Position numbers and translations under genes: made by a program. A DNA stretch of 64,000 nt from an uncultured Sutterella sp. (GTDB lineage Bacteria; Pseudomonadota; Gammaproteobacteria; Burkholderiales; Burkholderiaceae_F). This document shows positions 42,245-50,461 of this stretch, piece by piece. Within the stretch, counting starts at the first letter, position 1. Every line of letters begins with the position of its first letter. The notes under the pieces were generated by a model, which was given only the letters and a program-made list of their open reading frames with translations, ran no database searches and was not told where the DNA came from. The stretch is taken from positions 99,829 through 163,828 of the forward strand of contig CABQGK010000006.1 of assembly GCA_902463725.1 (NCBI GenBank), read 5' to 3'.

Positions 42245-42366
42245 AGCGAACCTCATCAGGGCAGAGCTTTTTGGCAGCGCTCTCAACACTTCCAGTAGAA
42301 TGGAGAAACCTGTCGTTGAGCGCGAACCTCGCTTTGCGACGTTTCTGCACTCTGTAAGGAATTCTC

Positions 42367-43761
42367 ATGAGCAGTAACTATCAGGTGCTTGCTAGAAAGT
42401 GGAGGCCACATGATTTTGAGACCATGGTCGGTCAAGATCATGTGGTTACGGCACTGACGCGAGCCCTATCTGAGAAGCGCCTGCACCATGCCTACCTTTT
42501 CACGGGCACGCGTGGGGTAGGTAAGACCACAATCTCCCGAATTTTTGCCAAGGCACTCAACTGTCAAGGTGTTGATGGGCACGGTGATATCACTGCCAAG
42601 CCCTGCGGTGTTTGCCCAGCTTGCCGAGCCATTGATGAGGGGCGTTATCCCGATTACATCGAGATGGACGCGGCGAGTAATCGTTCCGTCGAAGACATCA
42701 CAGCCTTGCTCGATAAGGCCATGTATGCGCCGACGCAGGGGCGCTTTAAGATCTACATGATCGACGAAGTGCACATGATGACGACGACGGCGTTCAATGC
42801 GATGCTTAAGACGCTCGAGGAGCCGCCCGAATACATCAAATTTATTTTGGCGACGACCGACCCGCAGAAGGTGCCGATTACGGTGCTGTCGCGTTGCTTG
42901 CAGTTCAATTTGCGTAATATGACGCCCTCGGGGATTGTCTCGCATATGGAGCACATCCTAAACGAGGAGAAAATCGCTTACGAAGAGGGGGCACTGCGAC
43001 TGCTTGCAAACGGTGCGCGTGGCTCGATGCGTGACGGCCTTTCGCTACTTGATCAGGCGATTGCTTACTGTGGTAGTCGTATTGAGACGCAGCCCGTGCG
43101 GCAGATGCTCGGCATGAGTAGTGAAGAGAGCCTAGTGGGCATTCTTGATGCGCTTGCCGCAGGCGATGGCGCTGCAATGATCGCTATCGCAGATAACATG
43201 TCGCTTATGGGCGTGTCGTTTGCTCAAGCGCTGCGTGACCTCGCGGGGCTCCTGCATCGTTTAGCCTTACTGCAGCGTATCCCAGGCACTCGCCTTGAAG
43301 AAGAGGTGGATGCGGAGTTACTGACGCATCTACTGGAACTCTTTACGCCCGAAGAAATTCAGCTCTACTACCAAATCGTGATTCACGGCCGCAATGATTT
43401 GGGTCTCGCGCCTGATGAGTATGCTGGCTTTACGATGACACTACTGAGACTGCTGGCGTTTAAGCCATCAGGGCTGCGGGGGCGTAGTGAAGTGCTCGCT
43501 CGAGACGCAGGGCATGTGCCGGCGATAACAAAGCGAGCCATGGAAGCGCCTGCGCGCACGATACAACCAGCACAGAATTCGGCGCCGTTGGCGCCTGCCG
43601 TGCCCGCTTCGCCAAAAAGCCCTGCCGCAGGGGGCGCTGAACGAGCAGGGGCTACTGCAGCAACTGCGCAGTCAGTGCCTGCATCTCAGGGCGCCCAGAG
43701 CCATGCTCAAGCGCCCCTTCAAGTCGATGATATCGACTTGTCTCCCCCCTGGGGAGAATGA
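42367..43761 (+). CDS. dnaX: DNA polymerase III subunit gamma (frame-0 product of dnaX)
   Basis: Clamp-loader ATPase. The 464 residues hold the Walker A TGTRGVGKTTISRIF, a four-Cys zinc finger (CQGVDGHGDITAKPCGVCPAC), DEVHMM Walker B, and sensor motif LSRC. AAA+ domains I-III are complete, and after an Ala/Pro-rich linker the frame meets TGA at 43759. The C-terminal tau domain continues in the +1 frame right at this point. Frame 0 thus gives a gamma-sized protein directly. ATG 42367 has TAAGGA upstream. Confidence 0.95.
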   Translation: MSSNYQVLARKWRPHDFETMVGQDHVVTALTRALSEKRLHHAYLFTGTRGVGKTTISRIFAKALNCQGVDGHGDITAKPCGVCPACRAIDEGRYPDYIEMDAASNRSVEDITALLDKAMYAPTQGRFKIYMIDEVHMMTTTAFNAMLKTLEEPPEYIKFILATTDPQKVPITVLSRCLQFNLRNMTPSGIVSHMEHILNEEKIAYEEGALRLLANGARGSMRDGLSLLDQAIAYCGSRIETQPVRQMLGMSSEESLVGILDALAAGDGAAMIAIADNMSLMGVSFAQALRDLAGLLHRLALLQRIPGTRLEEEVDAELLTHLLELFTPEEIQLYYQIVIHGRNDLGLAPDEYAGFTMTLLRLLAFKPSGLRGRSEVLARDAGHVPAITKRAMEAPARTIQPAQNSAPLAPAVPASPKSPAAGGAERAGATAATAQSVPASQGAQSHAQAPLQVDDIDLSPPWGE

Positions 43762-44203
43762 ACCGCCAGTTGAGCAAGCTCCAGAGGCGCCGCTCGAAGA
43801 CTACGGTAACACAGTGTTTTCTGAGCGCTCCTCGCTTGACTGGCGGAGCATTATTGAAGGAGCAGGACTTCGTGGTCCGATTAAGAATTTAGCCTCGCAA
43901 GCGCAGGTATTAACGCTCGAGGATAACCTCGTGGTTTTACGCCTGAGTATTGGGGCATTTGCCACAGAATCCAACCGTCAACAGTTAGAGGTGATGCTCA
44001 CGGCTCATTTTGGTCGTGCATTCCATGTACGCTTTGAGGTGGGAGAATTGACGAGCGAGACGGTTAGTGATGAAGTGGCGCGAGAGCGTGCTGCCAAAAT
44101 GGCAGAACGTGTACGCCGCTTTAAACAGGTTCCGCTAGTGGCGAAACTCATCAATGAAATGGGGGCCATGCTCGAGGAGAGCACGGTCGTCGAGCATCAT
44201 TAA
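43744..44203 (+). CDS. dnaX: C-terminal domain of tau, reached by a +1 shift in dnaX
   Basis: About 150 residues in the +1 frame of dnaX carry the tau C-terminus that contacts Pol III alpha and DnaB (DWRSIIEGAGLRGPIKNLASQA, VVLRLSIGAFATESNRQQLE). The junction is TCT-CCC-CCC-TGG-GGA-GAA-TGA. Dropping one C gives SPPGENE; dropping one G gives SPPWENE. The run lies in a 7-bp palindrome (43741-43757). Full-length tau would be 611 residues. Either slippage is programmed, or the gene is mutated, or the sequence has a one-base error; ybaB follows 25 nt later. Confidence 0.85.
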
Positions 44204-44228
44204 CTATTCAATAGAGAAAGGGCAGTTT

Positions 44229-44546
44229 ATGCGTGGTTTTACTCGTGGTAACAACCTGATGGATCAGGCCATGAAAATGCAGGCCAAACTTGAGCAAGTG
44301 CGCAAGCAGATTGCTGAGATGGAGTTCACAGGTGAAGCTGGTGGTGGCGCAGTCAAGGTCGTCATCAATGGCGAAAATAAGGTGCTCAAGGTCAGTATTG
44401 ATCCTGCTGCCGTGGATGTGGACGATTTGGGGATGCTTGAAGACCTGATCGTGCTTGCGACCAATAACGCGGTGGCGACAGCCAAAGAAACGAGCGACAA
44501 GGTGTTGTCCTCGCAGGTTCGACTGCCGCCAGGCTTCGGTTTCTAA
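44229..44546 (+). CDS. ybaB: Nucleoid-associated protein YbaB/EbfC
   Basis: Small dimeric DNA-binding protein, 105 residues from ATG 44229. It shows the family helix MDQAMKMQAKLEQVRKQIAE, the GEAGGGAVKVVINGE strand pair, and VRLPPGFGF end. It stands between dnaX and recR as in most bacteria. Confidence 0.93.
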   Translation: MRGFTRGNNLMDQAMKMQAKLEQVRKQIAEMEFTGEAGGGAVKVVINGENKVLKVSIDPAAVDVDDLGMLEDLIVLATNNAVATAKETSDKVLSSQVRLPPGFGF

Positions 44547-44631
44547 TCGCGCTATCTACGTTCCCCCGTGTGCTTGATAGAGCGACTTGAGGTTCCGGGG
44601 GCATTGATTTTTTTGCTAGGACAGAGAGAGT

Positions 44632-45264
44632 ATGTCACTACGACCGGCCCCAAGTGTTGCACACTTGATCTCAGAGCTGGAAAAGTTGCCAGGTTTAGGG
44701 CCGCTGTCAGCGCAGCGAGCGGCCTATTGGCTGCTAAAGGGGGGCGGCGATCGCATGATGCCGCTCGCACGTGCTCTAAGTGAGGCTTCCGAGCGTGTGG
44801 GACATTGCCCGTTGTGCAACACCTTCACAGAGGGCGGTCTCTGTGAACTCTGTGCTGATGAGAGTCGCGATCGCTCTGTGCTTTGTGTTGTGGAGAGCGT
44901 TGCGGATCAACAAGCGCTGGAGAACTCTTTGGCTTGGCCAGGGTTGTACTTTGTGCTCTCTGGTCGTCTCAATCCGATTGAGGGAAATGGCCCCAAGGAG
45001 ATCGGACTCGTACAACTCATTGAGCGTATCGAGCAAGAAGCAGAAACGCTCAAGGAGGTGGTTGTTGCTACGAGCTACACGCCTGAGGGTGATGCCACCG
45101 CATACTATCTGATCGACGTATTGCAGAAACGTTGCCCAGCGCTAAGGGTGACGCGTTTGGCACGCGGACTCCCAACAGGTATTGAGATCAAATATACCGA
45201 TCTCAATACCATCGCCAATGCCGTATTTGCTCGTAGAGACGCTGCGGGTGGGCAAGGAGAATAA
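44632..45264 (+). CDS. recR: Recombination protein RecR
   Basis: Works with RecO/RecF to load RecA on gaps. The 210-residue protein has an N-terminal helix-hairpin-helix (LEKLPGLGPLSAQRAAYWLL), a C4 zinc finger (CPLCNTFTEGGLCELC), and a Toprim domain with VVESVADQQALE and VVATSYTPEGDATAYYL. It follows ybaB. Confidence 0.96.
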   Translation: MSLRPAPSVAHLISELEKLPGLGPLSAQRAAYWLLKGGGDRMMPLARALSEASERVGHCPLCNTFTEGGLCELCADESRDRSVLCVVESVADQQALENSLAWPGLYFVLSGRLNPIEGNGPKEIGLVQLIERIEQEAETLKEVVVATSYTPEGDATAYYLIDVLQKRCPALRVTRLARGLPTGIEIKYTDLNTIANAVFARRDAAGGQGE

Positions 45265-45270
45265 CACTTC

Positions 45271-45858
45271 ATGACAGACATTGAGATTGTGAAAGCCTCG
45301 CTTAATGAGGCTCGGGATGCACTTGACGCATTTTTAGCGAACGACCGCGCTCAGCAAGCGGTCGTGGACGCTGCTTTGCTCATGGCTGAAGCGCTTCGCG
45401 GGGGAGGAAAAGTCATGAGCTGCGGCAATGGTGGGAGCTTCTGCGATGCGATGCATTTTGCCGAGGAGATGACGGGGCGTTTTCGAGAAAATCGCCCGCC
45501 TTACGCCGCTGTGGCGATCTCTGACGCATCGCACCTCTCTTGTGTAGGCAATGATTTTGGTTTTGACGAAGTGTTTGCCCGATATGTTATGGCGCACGGG
45601 CGTGCGGGGGATGTGCTTTTGGCGATTAGCACGTCTGGGAAAAGTCCCAATATCATTCGTGCAGCAGAAGAAGCACATAAGCGAGGGGTGCGTGTTGTGG
45701 TGATGACGGGCCGTGCAGACACTCCTCTCAGCAGCATGGCCGATGTGGCTATTGTGACGCCAGGTGGACGCTGGGCAGATCGTGTGCAGGAATTGCACAT
45801 TAAGTGCATCCATATCATGATTGAATTAATTGAAAAGGCGATGCAAGCTTCGCACTAA
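45271..45858 (+). CDS. gmhA: Phosphoheptose isomerase GmhA
   Basis: Isomerises sedoheptulose-7-phosphate to D-glycero-D-manno-heptose-7-phosphate, the first step of the LPS heptose pathway. The 195-residue SIS protein closely follows E. coli GmhA: SCGNGGSFCDAMHFAEEMTGRFRENR, HLSCVGNDFGFDEVFARYV, ISTSGKSPNIIRA and the end DRVQELHIKCIHIMIELIEK with metal/catalytic Glu-His. DiaA is a paralogue, but the DAMHFAEE segment favours GmhA. It starts 6 nt after recR. Confidence 0.92.
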   Translation: MTDIEIVKASLNEARDALDAFLANDRAQQAVVDAALLMAEALRGGGKVMSCGNGGSFCDAMHFAEEMTGRFRENRPPYAAVAISDASHLSCVGNDFGFDEVFARYVMAHGRAGDVLLAISTSGKSPNIIRAAEEAHKRGVRVVVMTGRADTPLSSMADVAIVTPGGRWADRVQELHIKCIHIMIELIEKAMQASH

Positions 45859-46246
45859 CGTCGTTTCTGTTTGTGAAGCTGATAGCGAGCACTTGCCCAC
45901 CCGTTGGGTTCGCTAGTACTAAAAAGCAGATGGCCTCTGCCGCGAGGCGCAGAAAATATTGCTAAACTAGCGCTTCTCAGAACGGAGTCGATTTGCCTAC
46001 TATCACATCGTTCAATGCTGGACGATGGTTGCCACGCCAGTCGGCAGGCTCTGTAGATTCGCTCTGCCATGGGGAGTGAGTGTGAAAACTCCCCTATGGT
46101 TACTTAGTCTGCTGGCATGGCGACAGTCAAGGGGCACTCAGTGCTGTCCCATTTTCCCCCAAGGTAAAAGTTTTCAGTAGCGTTGCACGAAACAGAGGTT
46201 TTCCGCTGACGCGTGGCCGCGCTTATTTATTGAAGAAGAGAGAATC
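45859..46246 (+). other. Intergenic region gmhA-greA
   Basis: About 390 bases without a gene. It holds a 7-bp hairpin GGGGAGT/ACTCCCC (46071-46094, with AT-rich flanks) and a Gly-free A/T stretch before greA. No 6S, RNase P or tRNA signature found. Confidence 0.4.
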
Positions 46247-46726
46247 ATGAACACCCGTATTCCAATTACGGCTCGTGGAGCAGAAAAACTCAAAGCAGAA
46301 CTAGAACACCTCAAAAAGGTTGCCCGTCCCGCAGTGGTGGCAGCAATTGCTGAAGCCCGCGAAAAAGGTGATCTGTCTGAAAATGCTGAGTATGATGCCG
46401 CCCGCGAGGAACAGGGACATATTGAAGGGCGTATTGCTGAGCTTGAAGGGAAGATCCCTGCATTGCAGATCATTGACCCCGCGACGCTTGATGCAGGTGA
46501 GCGTATTGTTTTTGGAGCAACGGTGACCCTCTATGATGAAGAGGACGACAGCTCCGTTACGTACCAGATCGTAGGTGACGATGAGGCAGACATTAAGGAA
46601 AATCGTATTTCTGTGTCTTCGCCGATTGCTCGTGCACTCATCGGAAAGAATGAGGGCGACATGGTGCAGTTTCGTGCGCCTAAAGGCTTGGTGAGCTTTG
46701 AAATCGAATCTGTGGAGTATAAGTAA
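46247..46726 (+). CDS. greA: Transcript cleavage factor GreA
   Basis: Rescues backtracked RNA polymerase. The 159-residue protein (E. coli 158) has the coiled-coil with acidic tip GDLSENAEYDAAREEQG and the C-terminal FKBP-like domain ending VSFEIESVEYK. Ribosome-binding site AGAGAG precedes ATG 46247. Confidence 0.96.
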   Translation: MNTRIPITARGAEKLKAELEHLKKVARPAVVAAIAEAREKGDLSENAEYDAAREEQGHIEGRIAELEGKIPALQIIDPATLDAGERIVFGATVTLYDEEDDSSVTYQIVGDDEADIKENRISVSSPIARALIGKNEGDMVQFRAPKGLVSFEIESVEYK

Positions 46727-46807
46727 CCACGTGATTCTAGGCTGTGGCTACGTTGCGGCTTGCTGCGACGCAGCACTCTGCGCCAGAAGGCATCAGCGCT
46801 AAACGAG

Positions 46808-46865
46808 AAAAAGCCGATTGTCTGTGATCTGAAGCCATGAGGCTCGATAGGACAGTCGGCTTTTC
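46808..46865. terminator. Bidirectional terminator between greA and yhbY
   Basis: Stem AAAAGCCGATTGTC/GACAGTCGGCTTTT (one T-G pair) with a further small hairpin in the loop; T-rich on both strands. Confidence 0.9.
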
Positions 46866-46919
46866 CTTCAAGGGCAGCGGAGGATCGTGACCTCACTGCC
46901 CAAGACCTGTGTGCTCCGC

Positions 46920-47441
46920 TTAGGACATGGCGGCCTTTTTCGTGACGCGGGTGCGCTTGGGGCGTGCGCGGCGTGGAGCGGGTTCCACACGCTTTTTCTT
47001 TTCGCCAGGCTTTTTAGAGGCAACCTTCTTTGCGGCGGGGGCATTCTTTGCCGAGCGCTTGACGGGCGTCTCAGCAGGCGCTTCTTTTTGGCCTGCAAGC
47101 GTGACACGCCCCATGGTGAGCGCCGCCAGACGAGAGGCCGCTTCCGTGTCTACGTCGTCTTCGGTATCAGATGGGCGCCAGAAAATGAGGAGTTTGCCGA
47201 TCATCTGCACACGAGCAGCACCAAGTTTCTCTGCAATCTCAGCAAAGATCGATTCACGCTCTTGACGATCGGCAGTGGGGACCCGAACTTTGATGAGCTC
47301 ATGCGCCTTAAGTTCGCGATCGATTTCGCGTAGTACCGCATCGGTTAGGCCATTGGCTCCAAGCAGTACAACGGGATCAAGGTGATGAGCCTTGGAACGA
47401 AGGGCAAGCCGCGTATCGCGGGCCAGAACAATTTCTTTCAT
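46920..47441 (-). CDS. yhbY: YhbY family (CRM domain) ribosome-assembly RNA-binding protein
   Basis: CRM-domain protein that binds pre-50S particles. The N-terminal ~95 residues are the YhbY core (ALRSKAHHLDPVVLLGANGLTDAVL, HELIKVRV, IGKLLIFWRP). After it comes an unusual ~75-residue Ala/Lys/Arg-rich tail, ending KRTRVTKKAAMS, likely unstructured and RNA-binding. It is divergent from rlmE with 48 nt between, the usual arrangement. Confidence 0.9.
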   Translation of the reverse strand: MKEIVLARDTRLALRSKAHHLDPVVLLGANGLTDAVLREIDRELKAHELIKVRVPTADRQERESIFAEIAEKLGAARVQMIGKLLIFWRPSDTEDDVDTEAASRLAALTMGRVTLAGQKEAPAETPVKRSAKNAPAAKKVASKKPGEKKKRVEPAPRRARPKRTRVTKKAAMS

Positions 47442-47489
47442 AATTAGTTTGAATTCGAACGAGAGGGGATTGACTACAATCCAAAAACT

Positions 47490-48134
47490 ATGCCAGTAGC
47501 AACAAAAAAATTACGCTCCAACCGTGCTTGGATCGAACGTCATATCAATGATCCGTTCGTGAAGCGCTCCAAGTCTGAGGGTTATCGCGCGCGTTCCGTC
47601 TATAAACTAACGGAGCTTGATGATCGCGAGAAACTTCTGCGTCCGGGCTTGACCGTGGTGGATCTGGGGGCAGCCCCAGGAAGTTGGACGCAGATTGTCC
47701 GCGAGCGGCTTGTCGACAAGCAGGGGCATCTCAATGGCCGCATCATTGCCATGGACATTCTGCCGATGGATCCTATCGACGGGGTGACATTCCTGCAGGG
47801 AGATTTCCGCGAGCAGGAGGTAGCCGACAAATTAACAGAAATTTTAGATGGTGACAAGGTGGACGTGGTATTAAGTGATATGGCGCCCAACCTCTCTGGA
47901 ATTCCGGCGGCAGACGCAGCGCGTTCGCTACTTCTCAACGAGTTGGCGTTGGAGTTTTGCATTGAACATCTCGCCCGTCATGGCGTTTTCGTCACCAAAG
48001 CGTTCCAGGGTAGTGGCTTTTCTCAGTATGTTGAGGCGCTGAAGAAAACTTTCCGAAAAGTTGATATCCGTAAGCCTGCTGCGAGTCGAGACACTAGTGC
48101 TGAAGTCTATCTCGTGGCACGGCATCTCAAGTAA
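47490..48134 (+). CDS. rlmE: 23S rRNA 2'-O-ribose methyltransferase RlmE (FtsJ/RrmJ)
   Basis: Methylates U2552 of 23S rRNA. The 214-residue protein has the SAM loop VVDLGAAPGSWTQIV and the K-D-K-E tetrad (RSVYKL, SDMAPNLSG, FVTKAFQGSG, AEVYLVA). It is the first gene of rlmE-ftsH-folP-glmM. Confidence 0.96.
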   Translation: MPVATKKLRSNRAWIERHINDPFVKRSKSEGYRARSVYKLTELDDREKLLRPGLTVVDLGAAPGSWTQIVRERLVDKQGHLNGRIIAMDILPMDPIDGVTFLQGDFREQEVADKLTEILDGDKVDVVLSDMAPNLSGIPAADAARSLLLNELALEFCIEHLARHGVFVTKAFQGSGFSQYVEALKKTFRKVDIRKPAASRDTSAEVYLVARHLK

Positions 48135-48366
48135 ATTGCTTCACTATTTGATGCAGTTTGGCAAGTGTATTGCGGCGTGCCCCTGCTACCCCAAGCCTTC
48201 CTTTTCGGTAGAATAGGAAATACATTTGTCCAAAGTGTCCCCTTGCGGGCGTTTGCGCTTCATCGGCACACCCACGGACACAAGCCATTCACTCTATATA
48301 AGGAAGGGACAACGTCCTCAACCACGCCCTCAGGCATGGGGGTCGGGACGTTGCTGGAGAATCAAG

Positions 48367-50343
48367 TTGAATTCAAAGAAAATCGCGCGTTTGGCACTGT
48401 GGGCGGTTTTTGTCATTGCGCTCTTTACGCTGTTCAGGCAGTTTGAGACGACCGACAAGGCTGCAGATACTGTCAGTTATACGCAGTTCATGCAAGATGC
48501 TAAAGACGGCAAGGTGCGCAAGGTCGAGATCCAGGGGCACACGATTACCGTGACGCCAGCCTCAGGCCCCGTCTACACGATTACGAGTCCAGGCGATATT
48601 TGGATGGTCGAAGAACTGCGCAAGACAGGCGTGCCTGTCTTCGGTAAAGCAGAAGAAGAGCCGTCGTTCCTCGTTTCTATTTTTGTGTCTTGGTTCCCGA
48701 TGCTATTGCTCATCGGTGTGTGGATCTTCTTTATCCGCAACATGCAGTCGGGAGGTGGCTCCGGTGGCGCTTTCTCCTTTGGTAAGTCCAAGGCAAAGAT
48801 GCTGAGCGAGGAGTCGAACAAGGTTCGTTTTAAGGATGTGGCTGGTTGTGATGAAGCCAAGGCCGAAGTGCAGGAAATCGTTGACTTTCTGCGAGACCCC
48901 AACCGCTTCCAACGACTTGGTGGCCGTATTCCACGCGGTGTTCTCTTAGTTGGTAGCCCTGGCACGGGTAAAACCTTGCTTGCTAAGGCGATTGCGGGTG
49001 AGGCCAGCGTGCCGTTCTTTACCATTTCGGGCTCCGACTTTGTTGAAATGTTTGTCGGTGTGGGTGCGGCTCGCGTGCGTGACATGTTTGAAAACGCCAA
49101 GAAAAACGCTCCCTGCATCATCTTCGTCGATGAAATTGACGCTGTTGGGCGTCACCGTGGCGCTGGTGTTGGTGGTGGTAATGATGAGCGCGAACAGACG
49201 CTCAATCAGATGCTCGTCGAGATGGACGGCTTTGATACCGGAGCAACCGTCATTGTGATTGCGGCAACAAACCGTCCGGACGTGCTAGACCCTGCACTAC
49301 TGCGCCCAGGCCGTTTTGACCGTCAGGTGGTCGTGCCCTTGCCGGATATCCGTGGTCGTGAGCAGATTCTTAATGTGCATATGCGCAAAATCCCTGTTGG
49401 CACCGACATTGATGCGAACGTGATTGCGCGTGGTACGCCAGGTTTCTCTGGGGCAGACCTCGCCAACTTGGTTAACGAAGCTGCGCTCTTTGCTGCACGT
49501 CGAAATGCACGCGTCGTCGAAATGCGTGACTTCGAAAATGCTAAAGACAAGATCATGATGGGCGCAGAGCGCCGTGCCATGGTGATGAGTGAGGAAGAAC
49601 GCCGAAACACCGCGTACCATGAGTCGGGACATGCGGTGGTCGCACGTCTCATGCCTAAGTCTGATCCTGTTCACAAGGTGACGATCATTCCGCGCGGTCG
49701 TGCGCTCGGTGTGACGATGCAGTTGCCGCAGGAAGATCAGTACGCCTACGATCGTCAATACATCCTCAGCCGTATCGCTATTCTTTTCGGTGGGCGCATC
49801 GCCGAGGAACTGTTTATGAACCAAATGACGACGGGCGCTTCCAACGACTTTGAGCGTGCAACGCAACTCGCCCGTGATATGGTCACGCGATTCGGCATGA
49901 GCGATCGACTTGGTGTCATGGTTTATGCGGAAAGTGAAAGTAGCGGCGGCTTTTTGGGCGCTTCGAGCGTACGTCGTACGATTTCTGAAGAGACTCAGCG
50001 TGAGGTGGATGCTGAAGTGCGTCGTATCCTCGAGGAGCAGTATGCCGTGGCTCGTAAAATTCTCGAGGATAATCGAGACAAGATGCATCGCATGGCCAAA
50101 GCATTGCTCGAGTGGGAAACGATCGATGCTGAGCAGATTGACGACATTATGCAAGGGCGTGAGCCTCGTGCTCCTAAGAAACCCGAGCCTGATGAGCCGC
50201 CAGTAAATGCCGCGCCAGCCGAAGGTGAGCATGCGGAGACTGTCTCCGCGCCGCAGCCCTCAAGTGCTGAGGCGGATAAGCCTTCAGCGTCCACTGAGGT
50301 AAGCGCAGATGAACACGATGAGCAGAGCGGCCCACGTGCCTAA
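48367..50343 (+). CDS. ftsH: ATP-dependent zinc metalloprotease FtsH
   Basis: Membrane AAA+ protease that degrades LpxC and damaged membrane proteins. The 658-residue protein has two helices flanking a periplasmic domain, the AAA+ motif VGSPGTGKTLLAKAIA, DEIDAVGR, and the zinc site YHESGHAVV. The longest frame starts at 48226, but the standard N-terminus begins at TTG 48367, with GGAGA 6 nt upstream; I use that. The C-terminal tail is Glu/Ala/Pro-rich. folP follows after a terminator. Confidence 0.97.
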   Translation: MNSKKIARLALWAVFVIALFTLFRQFETTDKAADTVSYTQFMQDAKDGKVRKVEIQGHTITVTPASGPVYTITSPGDIWMVEELRKTGVPVFGKAEEEPSFLVSIFVSWFPMLLLIGVWIFFIRNMQSGGGSGGAFSFGKSKAKMLSEESNKVRFKDVAGCDEAKAEVQEIVDFLRDPNRFQRLGGRIPRGVLLVGSPGTGKTLLAKAIAGEASVPFFTISGSDFVEMFVGVGAARVRDMFENAKKNAPCIIFVDEIDAVGRHRGAGVGGGNDEREQTLNQMLVEMDGFDTGATVIVIAATNRPDVLDPALLRPGRFDRQVVVPLPDIRGREQILNVHMRKIPVGTDIDANVIARGTPGFSGADLANLVNEAALFAARRNARVVEMRDFENAKDKIMMGAERRAMVMSEEERRNTAYHESGHAVVARLMPKSDPVHKVTIIPRGRALGVTMQLPQEDQYAYDRQYILSRIAILFGGRIAEELFMNQMTTGASNDFERATQLARDMVTRFGMSDRLGVMVYAESESSGGFLGASSVRRTISEETQREVDAEVRRILEEQYAVARKILEDNRDKMHRMAKALLEWETIDAEQIDDIMQGREPRAPKKPEPDEPPVNAAPAEGEHAETVSAPQPSSAEADKPSASTEVSADEHDEQSGPRA

Positions 50344-50367
50344 GTACTAGAGTTACCCGCTCTGACC

Positions 50368-50402
50368 AAGGCTGCAGAGAAATAGTATCCTGCAGCCTTT
50401 TT
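50368..50402 (+). terminator. Terminator after ftsH
   Basis: Perfect 10-bp stem AAGGCTGCAG/CTGCAGCCTT followed by TTT. folP must then have its own promoter in the ~60 nt that remain, or be read through. Confidence 0.88.
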
Positions 50403-50461
50403 CCGTACGTAGCCCCCTTTGAGCACGCCGCTCATTCGGGTGCGACAAGGAGACAAAAAGA

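Noticed and set aside
43703..44203. Independent gene starting at ATG 43703
   Set aside because: Its product is the tau C-terminus and makes sense only as a continuation of DnaX; there is no ribosome-binding site at 43703.
45859..46246. 6S RNA or RNase P RNA in the gmhA-greA gap
   Set aside because: No closing stem or conserved block of either RNA could be found.
49297..50232. 311-codon frame antisense to ftsH
   Set aside because: His/Thr/Arg-rich shadow; FtsH is certain on the plus strand.
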